NCBI GenBank assembly: GCA_023460535.1 | Contig: JAEWPV010000020.1 | Coordinates: 191,132 to 255,131, forward strand | Reading direction: 5' to 3' | Origin: Bacillota bacterium | GTDB taxonomy: Bacteria; Bacillota; Clostridia; Oscillospirales; Ruminococcaceae | Length of the DNA stretch: 64,000 bases | In this document: in pieces, positions 7,957 to 17,431 of the stretch | Position numbering within the stretch: the first letter of the stretch is position 1 | Layout of the letters: the number at the start of each line of letters is the position of its first letter | The notes under the pieces: generated by a model | Databases searched by the model: none | The model's input: the letters and a program-made list of their open reading frames with translations, nothing else | What the model was told of the DNA's origin: nothing | Translations under genes and position numbers: made by a program

Positions 7957-9939
7957 ATGGATTTTTCCTGTGCTAAAAGCAGGGTAGAGAACCTGCGAAG
8001 GCAGATTGATGAATATAATTACCGATACTATGTTCTGGACAACCCTGCCGTTGAGGATTATGAATACGATGCCTTACTGCATGAGTTAATAGCGCTTGAG
8101 CAAAGCTATCCAGACCTGTTTACCGAAGATTCCCCCACACAGCGGGTTGGAGGAAAAGCGCAAAATACGTTTGAGCCCGTTGCCCATACCGTTCAGATGG
8201 GCAGCTTGCAGGATGTGTTTACACTGGACGAGGTAAGAGCGTTTGATCGAAAGGTGCGTGAGGCAGCAGCATCGGTCTGCTATGTAGTGGAACCCAAAAT
8301 AGACGGGCTTTCGGTGTCGCTTGAATACCGTGATGGGCTTTTTGTTCGCGGTTCCACCCGTGGTGACGGCTTTGTGGGTGAGGATGTGACGCAGAACCTG
8401 AAAACCATTGCTTCTGTACCGTTGCGGCTGAATCGGTTGCTTCCGTTCTTAGAGGTGCGCGGAGAGGTTTATATGCCGCGCAAAAGTTTTGACGAGGTAG
8501 TAAAGCGTCAGGAACAGGAGGGCACACAGCCGTTTAAGAACCCGCGAAACGCGGCGGCCGGCTCGCTAAGGCAAAAAGACCCAAAGATAACTGCGCAAAG
8601 GCGCCTTGATATCTATGTGTTTAATATTCAACAGATAGACGGGATAGCGGTTACTTCTCACGAACAGTCACTCCTGTTGCTTTCTGAGCTTGGCTTTAAG
8701 GTGATTCCGTCATACCGTGCGTTTGACAACATCGAGGATGTCATACAGGAGATTCAGCGTATCGGTGATACACGCGGAAGCAATCCATTTGACATCGATG
8801 GCGCAGTTGTAAAGGTAGACAACTTTACGGACAGAGAGCTTCTTGGCGCAACATCAAAGTTTCCGCGTTGGGCGGTTGCGTTTAAATATCCTCCGGAAGA
8901 AAAGTCGACCACGCTTCTTAGTATTGAGATAAACGTCGGCAGAACCGGCGCGCTTACGCCCACTGCTGTGTTTGAGCCGATTACCCTTGCGGGAACAACG
9001 GTAAGCAGGGCGGTATTGCATAATGAAGACTTCATAAGAGAAAAGGATATCCGTGTGGGCGATACGGTTCTCGTACGCAAAGCGGGAGAGATTATCCCTG
9101 AGGTTTTGGGCGTAGTGAAGCATGCGCAAAACAGTATGCCGTTTGAGATGCCCACACACTGCCCCTCCTGCAATGAGGCGGTTTACCGCGAACCGGATGA
9201 GGCCGTATTGCGCTGTACCAACCCGGAGTGCCCCGCGACGCTGCTAAAAAACCTTGAGCACTTTGTAAGCCGAGACGCAATGGATATCGAAGGGCTGGGC
9301 CCAGCGGTAATTGAATTGCTTGCAATGAACGGTTTGATTCATTCGGCGGCGGATTTATATAGCCTCACTCGTGATGCGCTTATCAAGCTGGAACGGATGG
9401 GTGATCGCTCGGTATCCAATCTACTTGCTTCGATAGAGCGTTCAAAAAATGCCGATTTATCTCGCTTGATCTTTGCGCTGGGCATCCGCGGCATCGGTCA
9501 AAAGGCTGCGCAGTTGTTGGCAAAGCGGTTCGGAACCATGGACGCCCTGATGTCTGCGCAAGCTGATGAGATTTCTTCAATCGAGGGACTGGGCGGGATA
9601 ATGGCAAACAACGTCACCGAGTTTTTTTCACATAGTGGGACGCTTGATTTGATTTCCCGGCTTAAAGTGGCAGGCGTTAATATGATATCAACCCTTGCGC
9701 CGCAGGGCGACAGGGTAAAGGGATTGACCTTTGTGCTGACCGGAACGTTGCCGACCCTTTCCCGTACCGATGCAACCAGACTGATTGAAGCGCAGGGGGG
9801 AAAGGTGTCCTCCAGTGTGTCTAAGAAAACCGGCTACGTCGTGGCGGGCGAAGCCGCGGGCAGTAAGCTTGATAAAGCAAACGAGCTGGGGGTAACGGTA
9901 TTGACCGAGCAGCAGCTGCTTGCATTGCTCGGTGATTAA
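7957..9939 (+). CDS. ligA: NAD-dependent DNA ligase
   Basis: LigA seals nicks in duplex DNA during replication and repair, using NAD+ to adenylate its active-site lysine. The 660-residue protein has the expected order: domain Ia (YYVLDNPAVEDYEYD), adenylation domain with K114 in VEPKIDGLS, OB fold, a four-cysteine zinc finger (CPSC...CTNPEC at about residues 405-430), helix-hairpin-helix repeats (ALGIRGIGQKAAQLL) and a C-terminal BRCT domain from about 585. The ATG at 7957 gives the usual N-terminus. It is followed by gatCAB, with gatC only 64 bp downstream. Confidence 0.97.
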   Translation: MDFSCAKSRVENLRRQIDEYNYRYYVLDNPAVEDYEYDALLHELIALEQSYPDLFTEDSPTQRVGGKAQNTFEPVAHTVQMGSLQDVFTLDEVRAFDRKVREAAASVCYVVEPKIDGLSVSLEYRDGLFVRGSTRGDGFVGEDVTQNLKTIASVPLRLNRLLPFLEVRGEVYMPRKSFDEVVKRQEQEGTQPFKNPRNAAAGSLRQKDPKITAQRRLDIYVFNIQQIDGIAVTSHEQSLLLLSELGFKVIPSYRAFDNIEDVIQEIQRIGDTRGSNPFDIDGAVVKVDNFTDRELLGATSKFPRWAVAFKYPPEEKSTTLLSIEINVGRTGALTPTAVFEPITLAGTTVSRAVLHNEDFIREKDIRVGDTVLVRKAGEIIPEVLGVVKHAQNSMPFEMPTHCPSCNEAVYREPDEAVLRCTNPECPATLLKNLEHFVSRDAMDIEGLGPAVIELLAMNGLIHSAADLYSLTRDALIKLERMGDRSVSNLLASIERSKNADLSRLIFALGIRGIGQKAAQLLAKRFGTMDALMSAQADEISSIEGLGGIMANNVTEFFSHSGTLDLISRLKVAGVNMISTLAPQGDRVKGLTFVLTGTLPTLSRTDATRLIEAQGGKVSSSVSKKTGYVVAGEAAGSKLDKANELGVTVLTEQQLLALLGD

Positions 9940-10003
9940 CCAATAGAATACAGTGTTTTCTATAACGAATAAACATGAATACTCTGAAAGGCTAGGAAAT
10001 GAA

Positions 10004-10276
10004 ATGAACATCGACATTAAGAAGGTGGCCAAGCTTTCGCGCCTGACCATCAGCGAAGAGGATATTCCGCGGTTTCAGGCGGATATGCAGAACATTGTAA
10101 ACATGGTGGATCGTCTGCCGGACGTAACCGATATGACACTCTCGCTAGACCCAAGCAACCCGATGCCTTTGCGTGAGGATAAGGTAATCTCGACAATCAC
10201 GCGCAAGGAGATACTACAAAACGCGCCCATGATGGAGGCAGGCTGTTTTGTGGTACCTAAGGTCGTAGAGGAATAG
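10004..10276 (+). CDS. gatC: Asp-tRNA(Asn)/Glu-tRNA(Gln) amidotransferase subunit C
   Basis: GatC is the small scaffold subunit of the GatCAB amidotransferase, which converts misacylated Glu-tRNA(Gln) (and in some bacteria Asp-tRNA(Asn)) to the amide form. The 90-residue product shows VAKLSRLTISEEDIPRF, the NIVNMVDRL helix and PLREDKV, all family hallmarks. I prefer ATG 10004, with GAAAGG 12 bp upstream, over an in-frame GTG at 9953 that would add 17 atypical residues. The order gatC-gatA-gatB is the standard operon. As asnS is present at 17432, the complex probably serves mainly Gln-tRNA. Confidence 0.93.
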   Translation: MNIDIKKVAKLSRLTISEEDIPRFQADMQNIVNMVDRLPDVTDMTLSLDPSNPMPLREDKVISTITRKEILQNAPMMEAGCFVVPKVVEE

Positions 10277-10325
10277 ATAGAGTCCTGACAATATATTTAC
10301 TTCCGGAAAGGCATGGTAGTAGAAC

Positions 10326-11792
10326 ATGAACCTGTATGAACTGACGGCCACACAGCTTTCACATAAACTGAAAAGCGGCGAATGCTCTGCGGTAGAAGCG
10401 ACCCAGTCGGTGTTTTCGCGTATTGATGAGGTAGAAAACCGCGTTGAAGCATTCCTAACCCTAACAAGGGAAGCGGCGCTGCAAAAGGCACGAGAGGTGG
10501 ACAAAAAGCGGGCAAGAGGGGAAAATCTTTCTCCGCTTGCCGGTGTACCTATCGCGATTAAAGACAATATCTGTACCAAAGGAGTACTGACAACCTGTGC
10601 TTCAAAAATACTGGGCAACTTTACACCGCCCTATAACGCGACTGTTATAGAACGGCTGAATGCGCTTGACACGGTAATGGTCGGCAAGTTAAACCTAGAC
10701 GAGTTTGCAATGGGCTCCTCCTGCGAAAACTCCTATTATAAAAAGACGAAAAATCCGCATGACCTTACGCGCATTCCGGGAGGGTCTTCCGGTGGAAGTG
10801 CCGCTTCGGTAGCGGCGGGAGAGGCCTTTTTGTCGCTTGGCTCGGACACGGGCGGTTCTATCCGTATGCCGGCAAGCTACTGCGGCATTGTGGGGTTAAA
10901 ACCAACTTATGGCAGTGTTTCTCGCTACGGACTTGTGGCATTTGCGTCTTCTCTAGATCAGATTGGTCCGTTTGGCAGAAGTGTAGCGGATGTTGCGATG
11001 CTGTACGGTGCGATCTGCGGTCATGACGCGATGGATGCTACGACCGCGGTACGCCATTACCCCGATTATACCCGTATCTCAAAAGCAAGCCCCAAAGGGC
11101 TTGTCATCGGCATTCCTGCCGAGTATTATTCAGACGGAGTGGATGATGAGGTTAAAGAAAAGGTAACTGCCGCCGTAAAGCTGCTGGAGCAGGCTGGCGC
11201 GGTTGTGAAACCGATATCGCTTCCAAGCACCGATCACGCCTTATCCGCCTATTATATTATCTCCTCCGCAGAGGCGTCCTCCAATCTGGCGCGGTTTGAC
11301 GGTGTTAAATACGGCTATCGCGCAGAAAATTTTGACGGGCTTATCGACATGTATGAAAAAACACGCAGCGAGGGCTTTGGCGATGAGGTAAAGCGCCGGA
11401 TTATGCTTGGAACCTTTGTGCTCAGCTCGGGCTACTACGACGCCTATTATAAGAAGGCAAAGCTGTTTCAAAAGAAGATTACGCAGGAGTTCGAGGACGC
11501 GTTTGCCACCTGCGATGTAATTATTACCCCCACAGCACCCGACACCGCTTTCCGATTAGGCGAAAAATCAAACGATCCGGTTAAGATGTATGCGTCGGAT
11601 ATCTGTACCGTAACCGTCAACATCGCTGGACTTCCCGCTATCTCGGTTCCGTGCGGGAAAGACGGCAAGGGATTACCCGTGGGCATGCAGATTATCGGAC
11701 CGAGGTTCTCTGAGCAGGTACTGTTTGAGGTTGCCTCTTTGGTTGAAGAGATGCACGGCGGTGCTGCAACCGTTGTATGCGCCGAACAGTGA
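10326..11792 (+). CDS. gatA: Asp-tRNA(Asn)/Glu-tRNA(Gln) amidotransferase subunit A
   Basis: GatA is the glutaminase subunit, releasing ammonia from glutamine for GatB. It belongs to the amidase signature family with a Ser-cis-Ser-Lys triad: the lysine is in AIKDNICTKG, and the serines lie in GGSSGGSAASVAAG and GSDTGGSIRMPAS. The 488-residue length is typical. It starts at ATG 10326 with the GGAAAGG sequence about 16 bp upstream, 49 bp after gatC. The stop precedes the gatB start by 19 bp, so the three subunits are cotranscribed. Confidence 0.96.
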   Translation: MNLYELTATQLSHKLKSGECSAVEATQSVFSRIDEVENRVEAFLTLTREAALQKAREVDKKRARGENLSPLAGVPIAIKDNICTKGVLTTCASKILGNFTPPYNATVIERLNALDTVMVGKLNLDEFAMGSSCENSYYKKTKNPHDLTRIPGGSSGGSAASVAAGEAFLSLGSDTGGSIRMPASYCGIVGLKPTYGSVSRYGLVAFASSLDQIGPFGRSVADVAMLYGAICGHDAMDATTAVRHYPDYTRISKASPKGLVIGIPAEYYSDGVDDEVKEKVTAAVKLLEQAGAVVKPISLPSTDHALSAYYIISSAEASSNLARFDGVKYGYRAENFDGLIDMYEKTRSEGFGDEVKRRIMLGTFVLSSGYYDAYYKKAKLFQKKITQEFEDAFATCDVIITPTAPDTAFRLGEKSNDPVKMYASDICTVTVNIAGLPAISVPCGKDGKGLPVGMQIIGPRFSEQVLFEVASLVEEMHGGAATVVCAEQ

Positions 11793-11811
11793 TAGAAAGG
11801 GGATGAAAAGG

Positions 11812-13257
11812 ATGCCACAAAATGATTACGAGATTGTAGTTGGACTTGAGATGCACGCAGAGCTCAACACAAAATCAAAAATATACTGTGCCTGTAAAAA
11901 TGAGTTTGGCGGGGAAGTAAACGCCAACGTCTGCCCAATCTGCTCCGGAATGCCGGGAACGCTGCCAACCCTCAACGAACGGGTTGTAGAGTCGGCGGTG
12001 AAGATGGGTCATGCGCTGAACTGCACCATAAACAACGTCTGCAAGCAGGATAGGAAGAGCTATTATTATCCCGACCTGCCCAAAGCCTATCAAATTTCGC
12101 AGTACGATATTCCCCTGTGTGAAAACGGGTATGTGGATATCTTGGTTGAAGGATTGGAAAAACGCATTGGCATAACCCGAATTCATATCGAGGAGGATGC
12201 AGGCAAGCTGCTGCATGACGACAGCTTTTCCGGCTCGTTGGTTGACTTTAATCGCTGCGGCGTACCGCTGATTGAAATTGTATCAGAGCCCGATATGCGC
12301 AGTTCTGCCGAGGCAAAGGCGTACCTTGATACCATGCGCTCCATACTGCAATACCTTGATATCTCCGACTGCAAGATGCAGGAAGGTTCGATTCGCTGTG
12401 ACGTCAATGTTTCGGTGATGAAAAAGGGTTCAAATACATTCGGCACCCGGGTAGAAACCAAAAACGTTAATGGCTTTAGTAATACGGTAAGTGCGATAGA
12501 GTATGAGGCGAAACGTCAGATTGAAGCGATTGAGAGTGGAGAGACGATTCAGCAGGAGACCCGCCGTTGGGATGCCGCCAACAACAAGAACGTTCTGTTG
12601 CGCAGCAAAGAGGACGCGATGGATTACCGTTACTTCCCCGAGCCCGACCTTGGTACCATCGTTGTACCGGAAGAGGTGGTAGCGGACTTGAAGCAAAGCC
12701 TGCCTGAGCTGCCGAACAAAAAACGGATGCGGTACATCAAGGATTATGAGCTGCCTGAGTTTGAGGCGGGGTTATTGGTAGAGAGTATGGAAAAGGCACG
12801 CTTTTTTGAAGAGTGTGTCGCGCTAAACGAGTGTAAGCCCAAAAACATCCTGAACTGGCTGCTTGGTGATATCAGCAGAATACTGGGTGTTCGCGGCTGT
12901 GGAATATTTGATACCGCACTTACACCAAAGAACCTGGTTAAGATGATCTCTCTGATTGAAAATAACACAATCTCGAACACGGCGGGCAAGACGGTGCTTG
13001 AAGAGCTGGTGGAAAGAGATGTTCCCCCGGATTCGATTGTTCAGGAAAAGGGTCTGGCGCAGATTAGTGATAATTCGGCGCTGGAGCAGATTGCCCGTGA
13101 GGTGCTTGCCGCAAACGAAAAATCGGTAGCGGACTATAAAAACGGAAAAACCAACGCGCTGGGCTTTTTGGTTGGTCAATGCATGAAGGCGTCTAAAGGT
13201 CAGGGAAACCCCGCCGTATTGCGCGATATTTTGCTGTCGGCAATAGAAGAGTCTTAA
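11812..13257 (+). CDS. gatB: Asp-tRNA(Asn)/Glu-tRNA(Gln) amidotransferase subunit B
   Basis: GatB is the kinase and amidotransferase subunit: it phosphorylates the tRNA-bound glutamate and transfers ammonia from GatA. The 481-residue product begins with the family signature NDYEIVVGLEMHAELNTKSK, has ANVCPICSGMPGTLP, the catalytic region with YYYPDLPKAYQISQYD, and a C-terminal YqeY-like helical domain ending GFLVGQCMKASKGQGNPA. ATG 11812 is chosen because AGAAAGGGG lies 9 bp upstream; ATG 11803 abuts that site and is less likely. It closes the gat operon. Confidence 0.96.
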   Translation: MPQNDYEIVVGLEMHAELNTKSKIYCACKNEFGGEVNANVCPICSGMPGTLPTLNERVVESAVKMGHALNCTINNVCKQDRKSYYYPDLPKAYQISQYDIPLCENGYVDILVEGLEKRIGITRIHIEEDAGKLLHDDSFSGSLVDFNRCGVPLIEIVSEPDMRSSAEAKAYLDTMRSILQYLDISDCKMQEGSIRCDVNVSVMKKGSNTFGTRVETKNVNGFSNTVSAIEYEAKRQIEAIESGETIQQETRRWDAANNKNVLLRSKEDAMDYRYFPEPDLGTIVVPEEVVADLKQSLPELPNKKRMRYIKDYELPEFEAGLLVESMEKARFFEECVALNECKPKNILNWLLGDISRILGVRGCGIFDTALTPKNLVKMISLIENNTISNTAGKTVLEELVERDVPPDSIVQEKGLAQISDNSALEQIAREVLAANEKSVADYKNGKTNALGFLVGQCMKASKGQGNPAVLRDILLSAIEES

Positions 13258-13348
13258 CTAGGCGGTATATATAGTCTTAGCAGAGTTTAGGATGAAGGTT
13301 ATTATTTGGCACTCGTCAGAATATACTATATTCAGGAGTGTGACTGCT

Positions 13349-14182
13349 ATGACCGATACAGACCGCGCGCAGTACCGAGAGCGAACATCGCGAACCAATC
13401 AGGACAAACAGGCAAAAGGACCAAGCTACACAAAGATTATTACATTACAGTTGTTTTTGTGTGTGCTTATTTTGCTAACCGTTCTTATGGTTAAACAGTT
13501 TAGCGGCCCGGCTTTTGAAGTACTCAAACAGTCCTACGGAGAGATTGTCAGCCACAGTGCAACCGGTAAGCTGCTTAACGACAACTATAAGGCAATTGAA
13601 GACGCGGTACAGCAAACCTTTTCATTCTTAAGCAACAACGCAGAGGAAAAAGCAGGCATACAAGATGAAGTGCCTGCTTTTTCTATGCACACCTCGTCCC
13701 GGGATGTAATCGCATTGTCATCTCGGCGAATGAAAGCGCCCAATGGCGCCACGTTTTCACCTGTCACCGTATTTGGCAAACTGCTCTACCCGGTAGCCGC
13801 AGGGACAACTTCATGCGGTTTTGGCTATCGAACGCATCCCGTAACGGGCAAACGCGATTTTCATACAGGCATTGATATTGCGGCACCCCGTGGCACACGA
13901 ATTATGGCAGCGGTTAGCGGAACGGTGCATGATATAAGCTATAGCGAAATATACGGCAATACCATCGTACTTGACCATGGTGCGCGTTTTTACACCGTAT
14001 ACTGCCATTGCGACAGTATTGTAGCTACAATCGGCGCAAGGATAAAAAGCGGAGAGACCATTGCGCTGGTTGGTGATACTGGGCTAACGACCGGCCCGCA
14101 TCTTCATTTTGAAATACGCAAGGACGGGCTATGTGCCGATCCTTTGTGGATATTTGACAGGGATGGTCTTAATGTGCTTTAA
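13349..14182 (+). CDS. M23 peptidase, SpoIVFA-like
   Basis: This 277-residue membrane-anchored protein has one transmembrane segment (LQLFLCVLILLTVLMV, about residues 33-49) and a C-terminal LytM/M23 domain. The zinc ligands appear intact: H172 and D176 in HTGID and the H251-x-H253 pair in GPHLHFE, with YGNTIVLDHG between. It overlaps the start of an M50 protease, the arrangement of spoIVFA-spoIVFB in B. subtilis, where SpoIVFA holds SpoIVFB inactive until a forespore signal. B. subtilis SpoIVFA has a degenerate M23 domain, whereas this one looks catalytically competent. ATG 13349 has AGGAG 10 bp upstream. The role is inferred from context. Confidence 0.8.
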   Translation: MTDTDRAQYRERTSRTNQDKQAKGPSYTKIITLQLFLCVLILLTVLMVKQFSGPAFEVLKQSYGEIVSHSATGKLLNDNYKAIEDAVQQTFSFLSNNAEEKAGIQDEVPAFSMHTSSRDVIALSSRRMKAPNGATFSPVTVFGKLLYPVAAGTTSCGFGYRTHPVTGKRDFHTGIDIAAPRGTRIMAAVSGTVHDISYSEIYGNTIVLDHGARFYTVYCHCDSIVATIGARIKSGETIALVGDTGLTTGPHLHFEIRKDGLCADPLWIFDRDGLNVL

Positions 14183-14780
14183 TCTTTGCGGGATAAAAAT
14201 AGAAATCAAATTTCTGTTTGTAGCTGCAATGGTTTTGCTGATGCTACTGGATACCTCCGGCGTTATGCTTTGTGCCTTTTTGTCGTCGGCTGTGCATGAG
14301 CTGGCCCACCTGACCGCGTTGCTCGCTTTAAAGGGTGAGGTTATGGCAGTCAGCTTTGAATTGTTTGGAATACGCATTACGCGGGTAGATGCACTTCTGT
14401 ATTGGGAAGAGCTTTTGGTGCTTCTGGCAGGACCAATAGCAAACCTGCTGATTTTTGTGCTATGTGCATTCTCCGGTTCACAGAGTGTGTCTCTTATCAG
14501 CGCCGTTAATTTGTGGATTGGGGTTTTTAATCTTCTACCAGTAGGGGCTTTAGACGGAGGACGTGCTGCGGAGCTGATTTTAAGTAAACTGTTTGGCGAA
14601 AAGAAAGGCGGTCGCGCTGCAATGCTGCTCTCGTTACTTTTTATTATACCATTATTTGTTATTGGGCTTGTTTTTCTCTTTCGTCCCTCACACAACTTTT
14701 CTCTTCTTGTTGTGTGTGTGTTCTTGGCAATGAGTTTATTGCCAAGGCTACGAGCAAATCGCGCAAAGGTTATGCTATAA
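14172..14780 (+). CDS. M50 site-2 protease, SpoIVFB-like
   Basis: The 202-residue polytopic membrane protein is an intramembrane zinc metalloprotease. The first motif is VHELAHL with H42, E43 and H46; the second zinc ligand D128 lies in NLLPVGALDGGR. About five hydrophobic segments are visible. SpoIVFB in B. subtilis cleaves pro-sigma-K in the mother cell, and the upstream overlapping M23 gene supports that assignment. ATG 14172 overlaps the M23 stop and has AGGG 9 bp upstream; ATG 14163 is an alternative. Other S2P roles cannot be excluded because no pro-sigma-K gene is in the window. Confidence 0.8.
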   Translation: MCFNLCGIKIEIKFLFVAAMVLLMLLDTSGVMLCAFLSSAVHELAHLTALLALKGEVMAVSFELFGIRITRVDALLYWEELLVLLAGPIANLLIFVLCAFSGSQSVSLISAVNLWIGVFNLLPVGALDGGRAAELILSKLFGEKKGGRAAMLLSLLFIIPLFVIGLVFLFRPSHNFSLLVVCVFLAMSLLPRLRANRAKVML

Positions 14781-14887
14781 TATAGTTAACAACATTGCTT
14801 TTTTGGGTTGCGCAAGTATGGAATAATACATATTACTACTTTACGGAGTGTCTTTTGGCAAGGACATAGAAAGGCAAGGGTCTTGTT

Positions 14888-16738
14888 ATGAGTAATTTAA
14901 AGGACAAGCTGGACGCGGTACTGCCGTTGGTGGAACGTCCCGCACGGTATGTTGGCGGTGAGCTGGGTAGTGTAATCAAAGACGCAAATGAGGTAAAACT
15001 TCGTTTTGCGTTTTGCTTTCCCGACACCTATGAGATTGGCATGTCGCATCTAGGTATGAAGATATTGTATTCTTTGCTTAACAGCCATAAGGAGTTCTGG
15101 TGCGAGCGTGTGTTTGCGCCTTGGATTGATATGCGCGAGCGCATGATGGAAAACAACATCCCCCTTTACGGGTTGGAGAGTCTTGACCCAATTTCAGAGT
15201 TTGATATCGTGGGCTTTTCCCTGCAGTACGAGCTGAGTTATACCAATGTGCTGTATATGCTTAGCCTTGCGGGCATTCCGCTTCGTGCGTCTGAGCGAAA
15301 CGAACTTTGGCCGCTTGTTGTCGCCGGAGGTCCCTGTACCTGTAACCCGGAGCCGATGAGCGATTTTATTGATCTGTTTATGCTGGGCGAAGGGGAGGAG
15401 CATATCGTTGCTTTGTGCGACCTGTACCTAGAGGCAAAGCAACAAGGGCTCAGCAAATCGGAGTTCCTTCGCCGCGCGGCGCACATAGAGGGGGTGTATG
15501 TACCCAGCCTGTATGAGGTCTCTTACCATGATGACGGTACGGTTTCCGGGATATCAGCAATAGATGACGCGCCGCAAACCGTTCGCAAAGCAATTATTAA
15601 GGACCTTGATTCGGTCTATTATCCCGATACCTTCGTCGTACCGTTTACCAGTATTGTTCATGACCGTGCGCAGCTTGAGGTGATGCGCGGATGCCTGCGC
15701 GGATGCCGTTTTTGTCAGGCGGGCTTTATCTACCGCCCCCTGCGCGAGAAGAGCAGCGAAATACTCAATGCAAATGCGCATGACCTTTGTACGTCTACCG
15801 GCTATGAGGAGATTTCACTTTCTTCCCTAAGCACAAGCGACTATTCGCATCTGGAAGGGCTGCTCGGGCAGATGATTGGATGGACAAGCGAGCAGAAGAT
15901 AAACCTTTCGCTGCCTAGCCTGCGTATCGATAACTTCCCGCAGGAGCTGATGGAGCAGATTAAACAGGTGCGAAAAAGCGGTTTAACCTTTGCGCCGGAG
16001 GCCGGAACCCAGCGTCTACGCGATGTTATCAATAAGAACATCACCGAGCAGGAGGTGCTTAACACCTGCAAACAGTCTTTTGAAGGCGGGTATACCGGGG
16101 TAAAGCTTTACTTTATGCTGGGGCTTCCTACTGAAACGGACGATGATGTGGTGGGTATTACCGAGTTAGCGCAAAAGATTGTTGACCTATATTATTCTCT
16201 GCCCACCAGACAAAAGGGCAAAGGGGTGAATGTGAGCGTGAGCGTCGCCACCTTTGTGCCCAAACCGTTTACCCCGTTTGAATTTGAACCGCAGGATACC
16301 CGCGAGCAGATCGAGTACAAGCAGTCCCTGCTACGAAAAACGCTTACCAGCAGGAAAATCTCGCTTAGCTACCACAGCGTGAATACCAGCATCCTCGAGG
16401 CGGTTTTGGCACGCGGTGACCGCAGACTGGGCAGCGTAATCGAGCAGGCATATTTGCAGGGCTGCTATTTTGATGGATGGGACGAGCTGTTTCGTTTTGG
16501 CGACTGGATGCGTATTATTGAAGAACAAGGGTTTGATCCGGCCTTTTACGCCAACCGTCGCAGAGACTATAACGAGATTATGCCATGGGATCATCTTGAT
16601 TATTACATCTCCAAGGAGTTTCTGGTTCGTGAGCATAAGCAGGCGCTCGAAAGCCTAACCACGCCGCATTGCAGGCAGAAGTGTTCGGCTTGCGGTGCAG
16701 CTATAGCGATGGGAGGTGTGTGCCATGAAAAGCGTTAG
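14888..16738 (+). CDS. TIGR03960 family B12-binding-domain radical SAM protein
   Basis: This 616-residue protein has an N-terminal cobalamin-binding-like domain (PDTYEIGMSHLGMKILY, then GPCTCNPEPMSDF) and a radical SAM core with the cluster motif C269-LRG-C273-RF-C276. A C-terminal cysteine motif CRQKCSACGA is typical of the family. Members are very widespread in Clostridia next to the TIGR03936/DUF2344 gene, as here, where the two overlap by 14 bp, and often next to an RNase E/G gene, which is absent here. The substrate is not established. The overlap suggests translational coupling. Confidence 0.9.
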   Translation: MSNLKDKLDAVLPLVERPARYVGGELGSVIKDANEVKLRFAFCFPDTYEIGMSHLGMKILYSLLNSHKEFWCERVFAPWIDMRERMMENNIPLYGLESLDPISEFDIVGFSLQYELSYTNVLYMLSLAGIPLRASERNELWPLVVAGGPCTCNPEPMSDFIDLFMLGEGEEHIVALCDLYLEAKQQGLSKSEFLRRAAHIEGVYVPSLYEVSYHDDGTVSGISAIDDAPQTVRKAIIKDLDSVYYPDTFVVPFTSIVHDRAQLEVMRGCLRGCRFCQAGFIYRPLREKSSEILNANAHDLCTSTGYEEISLSSLSTSDYSHLEGLLGQMIGWTSEQKINLSLPSLRIDNFPQELMEQIKQVRKSGLTFAPEAGTQRLRDVINKNITEQEVLNTCKQSFEGGYTGVKLYFMLGLPTETDDDVVGITELAQKIVDLYYSLPTRQKGKGVNVSVSVATFVPKPFTPFEFEPQDTREQIEYKQSLLRKTLTSRKISLSYHSVNTSILEAVLARGDRRLGSVIEQAYLQGCYFDGWDELFRFGDWMRIIEEQGFDPAFYANRRRDYNEIMPWDHLDYYISKEFLVREHKQALESLTTPHCRQKCSACGAAIAMGGVCHEKR

Positions 16739-17378
16739 AGTGTGGTTCTCAAAACAAGGCAGGGCGGTATATATATCGCATCTTGACATGATGCGGTGTA
16801 TGCAGCGATCCTTAAAGCGTGCCGGTATTCCAATATGGTATACCCAGGGCTTTAATCCGCACATCTATCTGACCTTTGCACTCCCGCTTTCTCTTGGTTA
16901 TTCAAGTGACTGTGAGACGATGGATATCCGCTTAAACGAAGATTTGCCGTATGAGGAACTTGTGTCCCGATTAAACAATGCACTGCCTCCCAATATCCGT
17001 GTATTGCGTGCCGCAGAGCCGATCAATAAGCCCGAAGCAATTACCTATGCGGATTATTCAATCACAATTCGCGCGGATGACGCAAGCTTACTGTTAGGTC
17101 AATGGAGCCGGTTTATAGACCAGCCTGTCATAGCGTCAGATAAAAAGACCAAAAAAGGATATAAAGAGGTCAACCTCAAAGACTATATCATCTGTGCCGA
17201 AGCGAAGACTGATGAAGCTTCGGTTATAATCACAATTAGACTGCTTGCGGGAATAAACGAAAACCTGAATCCGTTGCTTATCATCGAAGCATTTCGTAGG
17301 TTTTGCGATGAGGTGTCCTTCCAAGCAGCTGTGCGTCGAACCGCAATATACGACAAACAACTGTGTTTGTTTGAGTGA
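16725..17378 (+). CDS. TIGR03936 (DUF2344) radical-SAM-associated protein
   Basis: The 217-residue protein matches the DUF2344 family: it starts VRVWFSKQGRAVYISHLDMMRCMQRSLKRA in overlapping segments and contains YTQGFNPHIYLTFALPLSLGY. In some species this domain is fused to the C-terminus of the TIGR03960 radical SAM enzyme, so it probably acts with it, perhaps in substrate binding. No catalytic residues are known. The start ATG 16725 lies inside the upstream gene and has GGGAGG 8 bp upstream. The function is unknown. Confidence 0.88.
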   Translation: MKSVRVWFSKQGRAVYISHLDMMRCMQRSLKRAGIPIWYTQGFNPHIYLTFALPLSLGYSSDCETMDIRLNEDLPYEELVSRLNNALPPNIRVLRAAEPINKPEAITYADYSITIRADDASLLLGQWSRFIDQPVIASDKKTKKGYKEVNLKDYIICAEAKTDEASVIITIRLLAGINENLNPLLIIEAFRRFCDEVSFQAAVRRTAIYDKQLCLFE

Positions 17379-17431
17379 TGTGGCTAGCCAGTTGATTACG
17401 CTATATTTATTTCTGATGAGGAGTATTAACA

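Noticed and set aside
14129..14695. A 188-codon minus-strand frame over the M50 protease gene
   Set aside because: It mirrors the membrane protein in antisense, with low-complexity polar composition and no recognisable motif.
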